Positions 1 to 8,787 are shown, counted from the first letter of the stretch. The stretch is 64,000 nt of DNA from Pseudopedobacter beijingensis (GCF_042678145.1 NZ_JBHUDG010000050.1:62001-126000); one strand, 5' to 3'. The notes: a model not told the origin generated them from the letters alone. Program-made: numbers and translations.

Positions 1-230
1 ACGGTAAATGAGGCATTATCAACAAATTTTCCGGTATTATCCCATTCCATGCGAATGAGACGAGGCGTTAGTACCGTAAATCTCACCTGTTTTTCCGGCA
101 TTACGACAGAACCATTATCTGATACGATTTGCTTGCTTCCTGAATATATTTTGGAAGTATTTGCAAAAAGTTCGGCTCTGCATAATATTAAAGAAAAACA
201 GAAAAGAATATGCAAATAAAATTTAGTCAT
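1..230 (-). CDS. GH31-family glycoside hydrolase, N-terminal fragment
   Basis: Only the first ~76 codons are in the window; the gene runs off the left edge. It starts with a hydrophobic signal peptide, followed by a stretch reading RFTVLTPRLIRMEWD and then GKFVDNASF. That pattern is typical of the beta-sandwich domain before the GH31 barrel (alpha-glucosidase/alpha-xylosidase clan). The product is probably exported and acts on oligosaccharides. The same-strand sialidase-like and esterase genes follow upstream. The catalytic domain is not visible, so substrate cannot be given; the family call rests on this short N-terminal motif. Confidence 0.6.
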   Translation of the reverse strand, partial: MTKFYLHILFCFSLILCRAELFANTSKIYSGSKQIVSDNGSVVMPEKQVRFTVLTPRLIRMEWDNTGKFVDNASFT

Positions 231-252
231 GTTGTTTAAATTTGATGGTTTA

Positions 253-354
253 TTTTAAAACCACAGAAGGCGCCAAGGTTTTCACAAAGAGCACTAAGTT
301 TTTTACTCTGCGTACTTTGTGCATTCTTTGTACACTTTGCGGTTAACTTTATTT
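253..354. repeat. REP-like imperfect palindrome, copy 1
   Basis: The left arm (aaccacagaaggcgccaagg, then ttttcacaaagagcac) is an imperfect reverse complement of the right arm (gtgcattctttgtacacttt, then gcggttaa). A related element lies at 1873-2025. Such elements recur between genes in Bacteroidota. It sits between two minus-strand genes and could form a cruciform or an mRNA hairpin. No coding potential was seen. Confidence 0.7.
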
Positions 355-462
355 TAAAAATGAAACAGAAAGTATCTCCATATCAAAGCTTTGAGCAAGA
401 AAGTCCCGGCCTGATTGATAAAACAGGTTTCCTTTTTGCAAATACGCCGATACTTTTATCTA

Positions 463-1734
463 TTAGATGGCTTCTATCAGATTCTTTACCGGAATTCTTG
501 TAATCTCTACATCTTCCTTATTGGTTGCATAAGCTACATAAAGATTATTTTTCCATATAAAATTTCCCGGATAGCTATAACCTTCGGTTTTACTAATACC
601 CTCATACCTTCTGGGTTGTGGTATATCTCTCAATAAGAATGATTTATCAAACAACTTTCCGTCTTTACTAATGGTTACTGTTATAGGAACCCGTCTGCGT
701 GTTGGCACCGGATTATTTACAAAAAAGGCAACAGACTCGTTAAGGTTACCTGCACATTGCATAGAATCCGAATCGGGAATGTTGGTTAATACGGGTTTAG
801 ACCATGTTGTACCGTTGTCTTTACTGATTGCGGCCAACAGTTTCCAGGTTCTTGTGTTTGCCTCGAAACTTAAATCTCTGAACAACATTACCAATGTCCC
901 ATCTTTTCTTCTATACCAGCTTGCTTCTATAGGCCTGGCTACTTTTTCTTTTCCGTTATCATTATAACCGGGTAAATCAGGAAGAAAACCTTGTTTCCAG
1001 TCAGAAAGCCCGTCCTTAGAATCAGAATACATAATTCTTGTTACTCTTACTTGTGCATTTTCTCCAGTTCCTAAACCATGGCATACCATGATAAACCTTC
1101 CGTTTGGTAGCCTTCTGGCACTTTCACTTGGAGCTGCATTTTCAATTAAAATTTTAGGCACCGACCAATTAATACCATCGGTAGTTGTGCAACCCTCTGT
1201 GTCGGCTGTTTTGCTGGTTTTGTGTCCGGCCAAAAGTAAACAAGTTAGCTGTTTTCCATCGGTTAACCAACCACCACTGGCTCTTTTTGGCGGACCAACC
1301 TGTATTGGAGCAACCCAATTTACACCATCTTCTGAATAGCTATAGTACACATACGACTCATCACTGGGTTCATGTATAGGATGCCCAACCCAGGTTGCAT
1401 ATAATTTCCCCTTAAATTCAACCAGTTGCGGGTGGTTATTGAATTTCATATCCAAAGGTTTATCGGGCCTGAAAATAGTAATCTGCTCAGTGCCACTTAC
1501 ATAGTCCAATCCAAGATCATCGGGTCTGCTTTGGTTAAATAGATTATTGCTTATTCTTACTTCGGGATCCAGATCTACAGGAGTTGGCGCGATTTTATTT
1601 TCTGTATTATTCAGTATATCATGCTTTTTTGCGCATGCCAATAAGCTGTTACCTGCAGTGAATACTAAAGTAGATACTGCAACTTTCTTGATAAACGATC
1701 TTCTGTTTTCGCTATCGTTAATGCCTTCTTTCAT
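463..1734 (-). CDS. sialidase-fold (BNR/Asp-box) lipoprotein
   Basis: This 423-residue protein belongs to the sialidase/neuraminidase-like beta-propeller group. Asp-box-like motifs are visible at residues 134-140 (SEDGVNW) and 184-190 (TTDGINW), and a canonical one (SKDNGTTW) near residue 305. The N-terminus carries a twin arginine (RRSFIKK, 11-17), a hydrophobic stretch and a lipobox ending at Cys34. It is therefore probably a Tat-exported lipoprotein facing the periplasm or outer membrane. The neighbouring sialate O-acetylesterase suggests decorated glycan processing. The family also includes non-sialidase propellers, and I could not confirm the arginine triad of true GH33 enzymes, so substrate is open. 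Confidence 0.65.
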   Translation of the reverse strand: MKEGINDSENRRSFIKKVAVSTLVFTAGNSLLACAKKHDILNNTENKIAPTPVDLDPEVRISNNLFNQSRPDDLGLDYVSGTEQITIFRPDKPLDMKFNNHPQLVEFKGKLYATWVGHPIHEPSDESYVYYSYSEDGVNWVAPIQVGPPKRASGGWLTDGKQLTCLLLAGHKTSKTADTEGCTTTDGINWSVPKILIENAAPSESARRLPNGRFIMVCHGLGTGENAQVRVTRIMYSDSKDGLSDWKQGFLPDLPGYNDNGKEKVARPIEASWYRRKDGTLVMLFRDLSFEANTRTWKLLAAISKDNGTTWSKPVLTNIPDSDSMQCAGNLNESVAFFVNNPVPTRRRVPITVTISKDGKLFDKSFLLRDIPQPRRYEGISKTEGYSYPGNFIWKNNLYVAYATNKEDVEITRIPVKNLIEAI

Positions 1735-1829
1735 TATTAATTTATAATTGTTGTTTATAAAATAAATCGGTTTCTAAAAGCTCATTTTATTTTTGCCTTT
1801 ATAACATTGTACCGGTAACCTTAAAAAGT

Positions 1830-1843
1830 CCCAAAACAAAAAA
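1830..1843. promoter_or_regulatory. CCCAAAACAAAAAA upstream repeat
   Basis: This 14-mer lies about 95 bp upstream of the sialidase-like gene. The same sequence occurs twice, 18 bp apart, at 3482-3496 and 3500-3514, upstream of the esterase gene. Shared direct repeats in front of co-directional carbohydrate genes could be regulator half-sites, for example for an AraC-type DNA-binding domain. No regulator for it lies in the window. The role is inferred. Confidence 0.35.
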
Positions 1844-1872
1844 GAGAAAAGTTAATAAACCTGAGTTCGATT

Positions 1873-2025
1873 ATTTTAAAACCGCAAAGGGCGCTAAGGC
1901 TTTCACAAAGAATACGAAGTTATATGAGTTGGTTGGTTGTTTCCAAAGAGATATCTTTGGCAAGGGGCTGTCCTAGTCAAGAAACTTTTTACTTTTGTGA
2001 ATTTTTTGTAAACTTTGCGGTTAAT
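1873..2025. repeat. REP-like palindrome, copy 2, with insert
   Basis: The ends match copy 1 (253-354): aaaaccgcaaagggcgctaa on the left and aaactttgcggttaa on the right. The middle is replaced by about 75 bp of unrelated sequence that includes a small hairpin (ccaaagagatatctttgg). Together with the repeat at 1830-1843, it fills the 301-bp gap 1735-2035. I see no gene in that gap. Confidence 0.6.
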
Positions 2026-2035
2026 ACTGTTTATA

Positions 2036-3430
2036 TTACCAGTTATCTGTTCTAAAAGGAGAAACAGGTAGCCCTTTATTATTGAACAGATTAGGCATAG
2101 ATATATCTGTAAAGCCAAACCTTACGGCTACCGGATTTTTAATTGACTTATTAAATACAATGAGCTTATTGCCTATAATTTTAAAATCTCCAGCAACAAA
2201 TTCTCGCGATTCGTCAGCTATCAAAAGATCGGTAATCTGTTCTCCTTTTACGTTTAATGGACCTTTTATATAATCGAATTCAATAATGATTTTGTTGTCC
2301 TTTACTTGATGAGATTTATATACAGGAGATTTATAATCATAACCTTTTTTTCTATAAACTTCCGACAAGGCTAACCCTGCAAGTCTTTCTGCTACTTCCT
2401 TTTTCCTTGTGGGATGTATATCCTTAACATTTGGAACTAAATCTGTTATAACCACCATTCCTGTTCTAGGTAAACTTAAGACTTTTGTCTGCTGTTCTCT
2501 TAACAATGCCCCCTTTTGCTCTTCTGGCTTGGATCTGTAATCAAATGGTGCTATTTGGACATAATAAAATGGAAATTCATAATTCCAGGCATTTCTCCAT
2601 GATTTAATCATTTCTGAGAATAGCTTACCATATCCATTGTAAGTTGCTACATTTGATTCTCCTTGATACCAAAACACTCCTGCAATATTGTATCCCGAAA
2701 AAGGTTTTATCATGGTATTCCATAGTGTTCCCGGCTCATGTGGCTTTGTTGGATTTGGTTTTTGGAAATTAGCATTAGCAAGCAGTTCTTCATCTGCGTT
2801 AATAATCTCGGCAGGAGTCCAGACTTCAGCGGAAGTGCCTCCCCAACTTGCATCAATAACACCAATAGGTACATTAAGTTCGATATTTAACTGTTTAGCT
2901 ATAAAATAAGCAATAGCACTAAAACCTTTTACAGTTTCGGGATTACATTCTGTCCATGAAGCAAATATATCGTCTTGCGGTATAAAAGACGCTACATGGC
3001 TAACTTCCAGAAGCCTGATTTTAGAATTTGTTGCAATAGGTTGTTCATCCAACATTTCTTTTAGTCTGTCGTCTGTACTTCTTCGCATATTTGACTGACC
3101 CGAGCATAACCATACTTCTCCTATTAAAATATTTTTTACTACTTTTTTAAATTTACCGGATGTTATAGTCATCTCATAGGGTCCACCAGCATCAGGTGTC
3201 TTTAACTTAATATCAAAACGTGAATGTGAATTGGCATTTACTTTCACAACTTCATCAGACCACGAAGTTGTAACTGTAACTTGTCTCCCCTTGTTTACCC
3301 ATCCCCAGATATTAACTTCGGTATTTCTTTGCAATACTGCATTATCAGAAAAAAAAGACGGAAGATATATTTGAGAAAACAGATGACTACCCGATAATAA
3401 AATAAGTAGTAATATAAATAGTTTTTTCAT
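2036..3430 (-). CDS. sialate O-acetylesterase (SASA family)
   Basis: This 464-residue secreted esterase has an N-terminal signal peptide that ends near residue 20 (LFSQ). Known SGNH/SASA motifs are present: GQSNM near residue 112 (nucleophile Ser), WGGTSAEVW, FWYQGESN, and DIHPT (catalytic Asp/His) towards the C-terminus. The family removes O-acetyl groups from sialic acids or from plant and other acetylated glycans. It lies upstream of the sialidase-like lipoprotein on the same strand, separated by a 301-bp gap with repeats, so it may have its own promoter. The substrate is not certain. Confidence 0.82.
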   Translation of the reverse strand: MKKLFILLLILLSGSHLFSQIYLPSFFSDNAVLQRNTEVNIWGWVNKGRQVTVTTSWSDEVVKVNANSHSRFDIKLKTPDAGGPYEMTITSGKFKKVVKNILIGEVWLCSGQSNMRRSTDDRLKEMLDEQPIATNSKIRLLEVSHVASFIPQDDIFASWTECNPETVKGFSAIAYFIAKQLNIELNVPIGVIDASWGGTSAEVWTPAEIINADEELLANANFQKPNPTKPHEPGTLWNTMIKPFSGYNIAGVFWYQGESNVATYNGYGKLFSEMIKSWRNAWNYEFPFYYVQIAPFDYRSKPEEQKGALLREQQTKVLSLPRTGMVVITDLVPNVKDIHPTRKKEVAERLAGLALSEVYRKKGYDYKSPVYKSHQVKDNKIIIEFDYIKGPLNVKGEQITDLLIADESREFVAGDFKIIGNKLIVFNKSIKNPVAVRFGFTDISMPNLFNNKGLPVSPFRTDNW

Positions 3431-3481
3431 AATTCTATAACTATTAGAAAATTCTTATTAGTGATTTTATAACTTTAAGTA

Positions 3482-3514
3482 CCCAAAACAAAAAATAGTC
3501 CCAAAACAAAAAAT
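3482..3514. promoter_or_regulatory. Two direct CCCAAAACAAAAAAT repeats, 18-bp phase
   Basis: Identical 15-mers start at 3482 and 3500, about 50-80 bp upstream of the minus-strand esterase start. A third copy of the core lies upstream of the next gene at 1830. The sequence shows the repeat directly; a role as activator site is inference. Confidence 0.4.
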
Positions 3515-3638
3515 AACAATTTTTAAAAGGACTAAAAAGCTTTCTAAAATACAGCATGTTTCGGATTTTCTGACTGCCCACGAATACAGAAATTTGCACC
3601 TTAACCTGATAGTAATCAGAAATCTTAAACAAAAAATA

Positions 3639-4352
3639 ATGCAGGAGATTATTCAGAAAATAGAAAATGCAGATTGGCAAAGTATTACCGCGTCTATGCA
3701 TCAAAACGGTTATTCCATTATCCCAAATTTATTATCAAACCAACAATGCGAAACTTTAAAGGCAGAATATAATACCCCTGCTACTTACAGAAAAACTGTA
3801 GTGATGGAACGCTATCGTTTTGGACTGGGTGAATACAAATACTTTAATTATCCTTTACCTGATATTATCCAGCAAATAAGAACCAGTATTTATTCTAAAC
3901 TGGCCCCCATTGCCAACACCTGGTTTAAAGTTTTAAATATTGATAAACAATTTCCTGCAACACACGAAGAGCTATTACAGGAATGCCACCAGAATGGACA
4001 ACAGAAAGCCACCGTCTTGATTTTGAAATATGGTAAAGGCGGTTTCAATACTTTACATCAGGACTTATATGGCGATATTTATTTCCCCATTCAGATAGTT
4101 CTATTTTTAAACGAGCCTGCTAAAGATTTTACCGGTGGAGAATTTATATTAACACAACAAATCCCTAGAGCACAATCAAAAGCTATTGTTTTACAACCTG
4201 TTAAAGGCGATGTCCTGATTTTTACTACCCATTTTAAGCCCGAAAAGGGAGCTAAAGGCTATTACAGGGTAAATATGAGACATGGAGTAAGTGAAGTAAA
4301 ATCTGGTGAACGTTATACTTTAGGAATTATTTTTCACGATGCCATCAGTTAA
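3639..4352 (+). CDS. 2OG-Fe(II) oxygenase family protein
   Basis: This 237-residue cytoplasmic dioxygenase is read from the internal ATG at 3639; the longer reading would begin with an unconserved leader. The double-stranded beta-helix motif is complete: HxD at His140/Asp142, distal His215 and the 2-oxoglutarate-binding Arg225 (ERYTLG). The overall pattern fits the prokaryotic 2OG oxygenases grouped near COG3826, whose substrate is unsettled. The stop is 3 bp before an Ada-type metal-binding protein, so the two are co-transcribed. That pairing hints at oxidative repair of alkylated nucleic acid, but AlkB-specific residues cannot be claimed. No signal peptide. Confidence 0.75.
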   Translation: MQEIIQKIENADWQSITASMHQNGYSIIPNLLSNQQCETLKAEYNTPATYRKTVVMERYRFGLGEYKYFNYPLPDIIQQIRTSIYSKLAPIANTWFKVLNIDKQFPATHEELLQECHQNGQQKATVLILKYGKGGFNTLHQDLYGDIYFPIQIVLFLNEPAKDFTGGEFILTQQIPRAQSKAIVLQPVKGDVLIFTTHFKPEKGAKGYYRVNMRHGVSEVKSGERYTLGIIFHDAIS

Positions 4353-4355
4353 CGT

Positions 4356-4607
4356 ATGATAAGACATGCTGATATTTCGGATAATGAATTAAGGAGTAAA
4401 ATTCGAAATCACGAAATCCACTTTGGAGGAAATAGAAAACTCAAAATTTATGGCGGATTAAGTTGTGCCTCTGGCAAGAGAATGAAACGGGAAAACCGGG
4501 TTTTCTTTACTTCAGAACAAGAAGCCCTACAAAATAATTATCGTCCTTGCGGACATTGTATGAATAAAGCATATAAAAAATGGAAAGAGGGAATGATGAA
4601 TGTTTGA
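4356..4607 (+). CDS. Ada-type metal-binding small protein
   Basis: This 83-residue protein resembles the N-terminal zinc-binding, phosphotriester-repair domain of Ada. Cys37 stands in SCASGK and Cys65/Cys68 in RPCGHC. In E. coli Ada four cysteines bind zinc in a CxxxC...CxxC arrangement. Here the second position is Lys41, which leaves three cysteines. It has no methyltransferase or AraC domain, so it is a stand-alone domain. The gene starts 3 bp after the 2OG oxygenase stop. A role in methyl transfer or nucleic-acid binding is inferred from the fold only. Confidence 0.65.
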   Translation: MIRHADISDNELRSKIRNHEIHFGGNRKLKIYGGLSCASGKRMKRENRVFFTSEQEALQNNYRPCGHCMNKAYKKWKEGMMNV

Positions 4608-5119
4608 AATGATGAATAATGAACTATGAATCATGGACTTTTTAAATGTGAACTATAGAATGATGAATATTTAAAAACAATGAACGGTTATAACTAGTGA
4701 ATAATGAACTATGGTCTATCAACTATAACTCAAATAGCTATTAAAACCATGCTTAAACAACTTTACACTCCCTATTCCTATCATTTCAACCACTCCTTCC
4801 CCTGTCATTTCGAGCGAGCCCGCAAGCCGAGAGATCTCCAACCTACCAGCATACCTTCTCAACTTTCCATCAACAACTTAAAACCTATAACTTACTACTT
4901 ACCACTTAAACACCTTCCCCAAGAATTCAATTAACTCTTTAATAGACAACACTAAATGTTTTACATCAATAACACATTAATTTACAATTGGTTACGATTC
5001 AACTTAATCTACATCATAATACCATCCAAAGATCAACTATTAAGAAACAAAGCATAGTCATCTGGGCCTCCCCTTCATCTCAAGTTGGCCTATTAAATAT
5101 CGTCCATCAATCCAAACAA
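4608..5119. other. Intergenic gap with dispersed repeats
   Basis: The 512-bp gap separates plus- and minus-strand genes that converge. Positions 4608-4720 hold several degenerate copies of aatgatgaactatg-type units, also found at 8830-8945 and, inverted, at 12040-12810. A REP fragment lies at 4804-4839. The remainder (4840-5119) is low-complexity AT/C-rich DNA with no gene that I can support. Confidence 0.6.
4804..4839. repeat. gtcatttcgagcg-type REP fragment
   Basis: The sequence gtcatttcgagcgagcccgc followed by aagccgagagatctcc matches the well-known Bacteroidota intergenic repeat that begins gtcatttcgag and ends gagaaatct. It forms an imperfect stem. It carries no gene. Confidence 0.6.
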
Positions 5120-5731
5120 CTAAAACCTTTTCCCTATCGTTATCCCTACTCTTGGATAAATTTGCGGCATACCATCTGCCTTATTTAGATACCGTCCCGC
5201 TCCAAAAAATACTTCTCCTATCAAACCTTTAACAGTTAAAAGTTTTGTCCCTACGGCGAAACCAAACCCATATCCAAAATTATCTTTATAATTCCCCTCA
5301 TTTCTCCAGAAATTAAGCGGATCAGAATAATAAACATCTCCTATTTTTCTGGTTTGTGCAGCATGTGCATGAGCCTCTATAAATAAACCCGCACTTTGTT
5401 TTTTTCCAAAATAAAAGCGATAATAAGGCATAACAGACCATACAAATTCCGAAGGGTCTGCATGATAATCTTTAGATGCAAAGCAATAGGACAATGCTAA
5501 ACCGGCCGCAGTATTATCTTCAAATATTCTTTCGTAGCTAATATCAACAGTAGACAAGACAATGCTTGAAAAATTCAGCTTCAGCTCATTTCTACCAAAG
5601 TCAGTTGTTTCGGCATACTCATTTTCTTTAGTTTCTTTGCTATGTTCAGAACTTGTATTATCTTCCTGCTGAGCATACGAAACAACAGACACAAGCACAA
5701 ACATCAATATAATTGGTAATAATTTTTTCAT
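5120..5731 (-). CDS. DUF3575-type outer-membrane beta-barrel protein, paralog A
   Basis: This 203-residue protein has a signal peptide (cleavage after VVSYAQ) and then an acidic, low-complexity linker. The barrel region has the family hallmarks NELKLNF, ISYERIFEDN and PYYRFYFGKK, and the last residue is an aromatic Phe, typical of outer-membrane barrels. It is closely similar to the products of 5825-6430 and 7744-8379, so the three arose by tandem duplication. The function of the family is unknown. Confidence 0.75.
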   Translation of the reverse strand: MKKLLPIILMFVLVSVVSYAQQEDNTSSEHSKETKENEYAETTDFGRNELKLNFSSIVLSTVDISYERIFEDNTAAGLALSYCFASKDYHADPSEFVWSVMPYYRFYFGKKQSAGLFIEAHAHAAQTRKIGDVYYSDPLNFWRNEGNYKDNFGYGFGFAVGTKLLTVKGLIGEVFFGAGRYLNKADGMPQIYPRVGITIGKRF

Positions 5732-5824
5732 GATTCAATCAGGCTTAAATTACAATTGCAGATCAGGAATTTCTCAACATGTTAAATGATACTCAACAAT
5801 TTTCTATACGTGAATATTAAATAG

Positions 5825-6430
5825 CTAAAACCTCTTTCCTATCAATACCCCCAATCGGGGATATTGTCCAGTCATATAATCTTTCGCATTAAAATAACGT
5901 CCTAATCCTGCGAACACTTCACCAATTAAACCTTTATTCGATAAAAATTTTGCCCCCACAGCGAAACCAAGTCCATATCCGAAATTATAATATACCGTAG
6001 CTTCCCTTGTCCATATACCATTTTGCTCTCGATATAAATCATCCTTAGATCTAGTTTGTGCAGCACTCGCATTGGCTTCTACGAAAAATCCAGTTGCCTC
6101 TTTTTTCCCAAAATACAAACGATAATAAGGATTCAAAGACCATTGCATATCAAAGGACAAACCTTGCGTTTTATCCGTTTCATAAAAATAAGACGCACCA
6201 ACACCTAATGCGGTGTTATTTGCTAAAATTCTCTCGTAATTAAGCTCTACTGCCGAGTAAATTGGGGTAAACAAATTAAATTTCAATTCATTTCTTCCTG
6301 GAATTTTTGATTCGGCAGAGTTGCCGCTTGTAGATTCTTCCTTTTCTTGTTCAGAATGCGCTCCCTGCTGTGTATATCCATACAAGGACAGCAATAAAAA
6401 TAACATTAGAAAAAGTAATTTTCCTTTCAT
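5825..6430 (-). CDS. DUF3575-type outer-membrane beta-barrel protein, paralog B
   Basis: This 201-residue paralog of its neighbour has a signal peptide ending near GYTQQ, a Ser/Glu-rich linker, and barrel motifs NELKFNL, LNYERILANN and PYYRLYFGKK. It ends GVLIGKRF with a C-terminal Phe. It lies 93 bp upstream of paralog A on the same strand. Length and motif order match paralogs A and C. The role is unknown; it probably sits in the outer membrane. Confidence 0.75.
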   Translation of the reverse strand: MKGKLLFLMLFLLLSLYGYTQQGAHSEQEKEESTSGNSAESKIPGRNELKFNLFTPIYSAVELNYERILANNTALGVGASYFYETDKTQGLSFDMQWSLNPYYRLYFGKKEATGFFVEANASAAQTRSKDDLYREQNGIWTREATVYYNFGYGLGFAVGAKFLSNKGLIGEVFAGLGRYFNAKDYMTGQYPRLGVLIGKRF

Positions 6431-6529
6431 GAGTTTAATTTAGGTTTGCCAAATAAAAGCATTTTCTTTCGAATTTACCTTGTTAATCAAGCAAAAGCTT
6501 AATCAAATTAAAGGAGAAAGCTTATTTAT

Positions 6530-7460
6530 TTATAATCTCCTACCTGTAGCTATATCCCAATATAAAGTATCATATGTCACTTTACCATCTCCTCTAACTT
6601 CAAAAGTATGTACCGCTTTATTTCCCGATTGATAGAAAGCAAGCGTTTTAAGGGTATCACTTCTGCCATAATCCCGATAGTAAGCGTAATCAGACCATTC
6701 AATCTTATTTGAATTTTTAATAGACTTACGTTTAATATTCAAACCCTCACAAACTAAATAATCGTAATCAGACACACCAAAAAAAGGCGTATGGTACTCA
6801 GGTATATTTAAATTTGGATAATCAGCCTGCTTAACAACTTCTATAAGAGCCAGATGCTTACTTAAAATACACAGATCGTATTCTTTACCCATATATTTTA
6901 CCTCAAGCTTAAACCTTTTTGTAATAAGCCGATTATTGTCCCATTTATATAAATGCTCTAAATAATTCCTTGAATCTGTTTCAGAGTTTAATACAATTTC
7001 CCCCGTAGATCGGTCATTCCAATCATAATAGGTGATACTTTGAAGAAAGGGAGCATCTTCATTTAACAAATCTCCACCTCTTCTTATGGTTCTGCTAAAA
7101 TAAATAATACCATCATAATCAGCTGCAAAATGTATGATACTGCTGTTTAAAGGATATTTTCCGCCACCGGTAAGTTCTATAACTTCCGGATCATCCATAA
7201 CCGTTTGCTGATACATCTCATTTCCCTCTGTATCATAAACTCCCCACCAAAACTTTCCCTTTCTATCTCCCCAATAATACGACCTGTTAGCAGCGTCTTT
7301 ATGGAAAAACTGAACTCGTCTCAAATACCTGGCATCGCTCACCTTTATCCCAAAAGACTTGAATAAAAAATCCTGATTTTTTTTCCAAATCATCATTCTT
7401 ATTGCAAGCAGTAAGATAAATAAATGATGTAAAGAACACTAATTTTAAAAACAGGTTCAT
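6530..7460 (-). pseudogene. Lipoprotein of unknown function with an apparent A8-tract frameshift
   Basis: The open frame 6530-7396 encodes a 288-residue protein with no signal peptide that begins MMIWKKNQD. Just upstream, in another frame, an ATG at 7460 starts a good lipoprotein signal (MNLFLKLVFFTSF, lipobox LTAC, then NKNDDLEK). The two frames meet at a run of eight A's on the coding strand (7383-7376). With seven A's they would fuse as LEKNQDFLF into one lipoprotein of about 310 residues. It may be a real inactivating indel, a phase-variable tract or a sequencing error. The mature part is rich in Tyr/Trp and matches no family I recognise. It sits between DUF3575 paralogs B and C. Confidence 0.55.
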
Positions 7461-7743
7461 ATGGTCAATTTGGTAATTACAAGAAAAACAAATAATTATT
7501 TATTAATAGTTATTTGATAAACTGTGGTCTTAGTAACTATACATAAAACTAATATATAGAATATTTTACATTTTAGATACACACTATCAGAAAGCAAGGT
7601 AAATTATCAAACCCTCTTAAAACAGCTCTCTGATCCTACCTAGCCATTCCAATCACATTTTAAGCCTATCGTGTGGACACATCTTGGCATTGGCTTTAAT
7701 TTTCTCACTCCAGACCACTCCCCCCGTCATCCAAACTGGCACT

Positions 7744-8379
7744 TTAAAATCTACTCCCTATTTTAACCCCTACTCTCGAATACGTTGTATTATTATTAAA
7801 GTTCTTACCCAAGCCATAACAGATTTCAGCGATAAACCTTTTTAATACTACCCGTTTATATCCCAATGCTGCTCCCGCACCATAAGCCAGTCCCTCATTC
7901 ATAAAAAAGTGTGTATCTTGTTTGTCTGAATCAGGGTGAACTACTTCCTCGTCGTCTACATAACTCTCTTTTAATACACCGGTATTTGCTTCCAAAAAGA
8001 ATCCTGATGCCGCTTTCTTTTTCCCGAAATAAAAACGATAGTAAGGGTGTACAGCCCAATAATACATTGCTCTGGAATTATTCAACAATTCATGGGCATA
8101 GCCATAACCAGCTGTTAGTCCAATGGCAGATTTCTGACTGATGAGTCTTTCATAATTTAATTCTATGGTAGAATAAAACAACAGGAAAGCATTCACAGAA
8201 ACCTCGTTCTTATAAATTTTGTCGTCACTCTCGGATTCTTTTTTGTTCTCTTCGTCCTCTTTTGATTCTTCTGCTTTCGATTCCTCCGTTTTGTTAGCTG
8301 TAGATCCAGCTTCCTGAGCATGTAATTCATAAGACACCAACAGAAAAAATGAAAGGGAAATAAGTAAAGTTTTTAGCAT
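7744..8379 (-). CDS. DUF3575-type outer-membrane beta-barrel protein, paralog C
   Basis: This 211-residue protein has a signal peptide ending at YELHAQ and an unusually long Glu/Lys/Ser linker (residues ~25-55). The barrel motifs are KNEVSVNAF, IELNYERLIS and PYYRFYFGKK, and it ends KIGSRF. It is the first of three tandem paralogs in transcription order. The 11-bp repeat array at 8550-8721 lies upstream of its start and could affect its expression. Confidence 0.75.
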   Translation of the reverse strand: MLKTLLISLSFFLLVSYELHAQEAGSTANKTEESKAEESKEDEENKKESESDDKIYKNEVSVNAFLLFYSTIELNYERLISQKSAIGLTAGYGYAHELLNNSRAMYYWAVHPYYRFYFGKKKAASGFFLEANTGVLKESYVDDEEVVHPDSDKQDTHFFMNEGLAYGAGAALGYKRVVLKRFIAEICYGLGKNFNNNTTYSRVGVKIGSRF

Positions 8380-8549
8380 ATATATCTATTATATTCCATG
8401 CTTCTCACAAACAGTAAAATCAGTAAATTCTCAAGTTAAGTTTAGTAAATTAAAATTACAATATACTTGTTTAACACACAAATATTTCATTAAACCAGAC
8501 AAAAACTAAACTTATAAAAACAGTTTAATTTATCGGGATGTGTTGAAGA

Positions 8550-8721
8550 CAGATTCGAGACAGATCTGACAAAGCTTCGAATATCCTTCGAGTGTTCTTC
8601 GACAAAACCATACATTTCTTCGAGTGCGCTTCGACAAACCTTCGACAAAACAATAGGTTTCTTCGACAAGTGTTCGACAAACCTTCGGCAAGTGTCGAAA
8701 AACTCCCGAACAAATCTCGAA
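8550..8721. repeat. 11-bp-period array, core (T)TCGA, variable spacers
   Basis: TCGA-type cores (TCGA, one TCGG, one CCGA) begin at 8555, 8577, 8588, 8599, 8620, 8631, 8642, 8663, 8674, 8685, 8695, 8706 and 8717. The steps are 22, 11, 11, 21, 11, 11, 21, 11, 11, 10, 11 and 11. On the minus strand the unit reads TCGAAG plus five variable bases. The array lies in the gap between the sigma-factor stop and the DUF3575 gene start. The phase breaks reading frames, so it is not coding. Confidence 0.85.
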
Positions 8722-8787
8722 CAGATAGCAGCGAAATATAGAAAGAATGTCGAAGTTGGTATTACTCTGTCTCCTGTTCATCTTCAA

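Noticed and set aside
463..3430. Sialic-acid catabolic operon
   Set aside because: No NanA, NanE or sialate transporter is present; substrate could be any acetylated glycan.
4704..4934. 76-codon open frame in the intergenic gap
   Set aside because: It runs over the REP fragment and low-complexity DNA.
8550..8721. CRISPR array
   Set aside because: Units are 11 bp with a 5-bp spacer, far below CRISPR repeat and spacer size, and no cas genes are nearby.
8525..8787. Open frames across the TCGA array on the minus strand
   Set aside because: They are made by the 11-bp repeat, which shifts frame every unit; no start context or family likeness.
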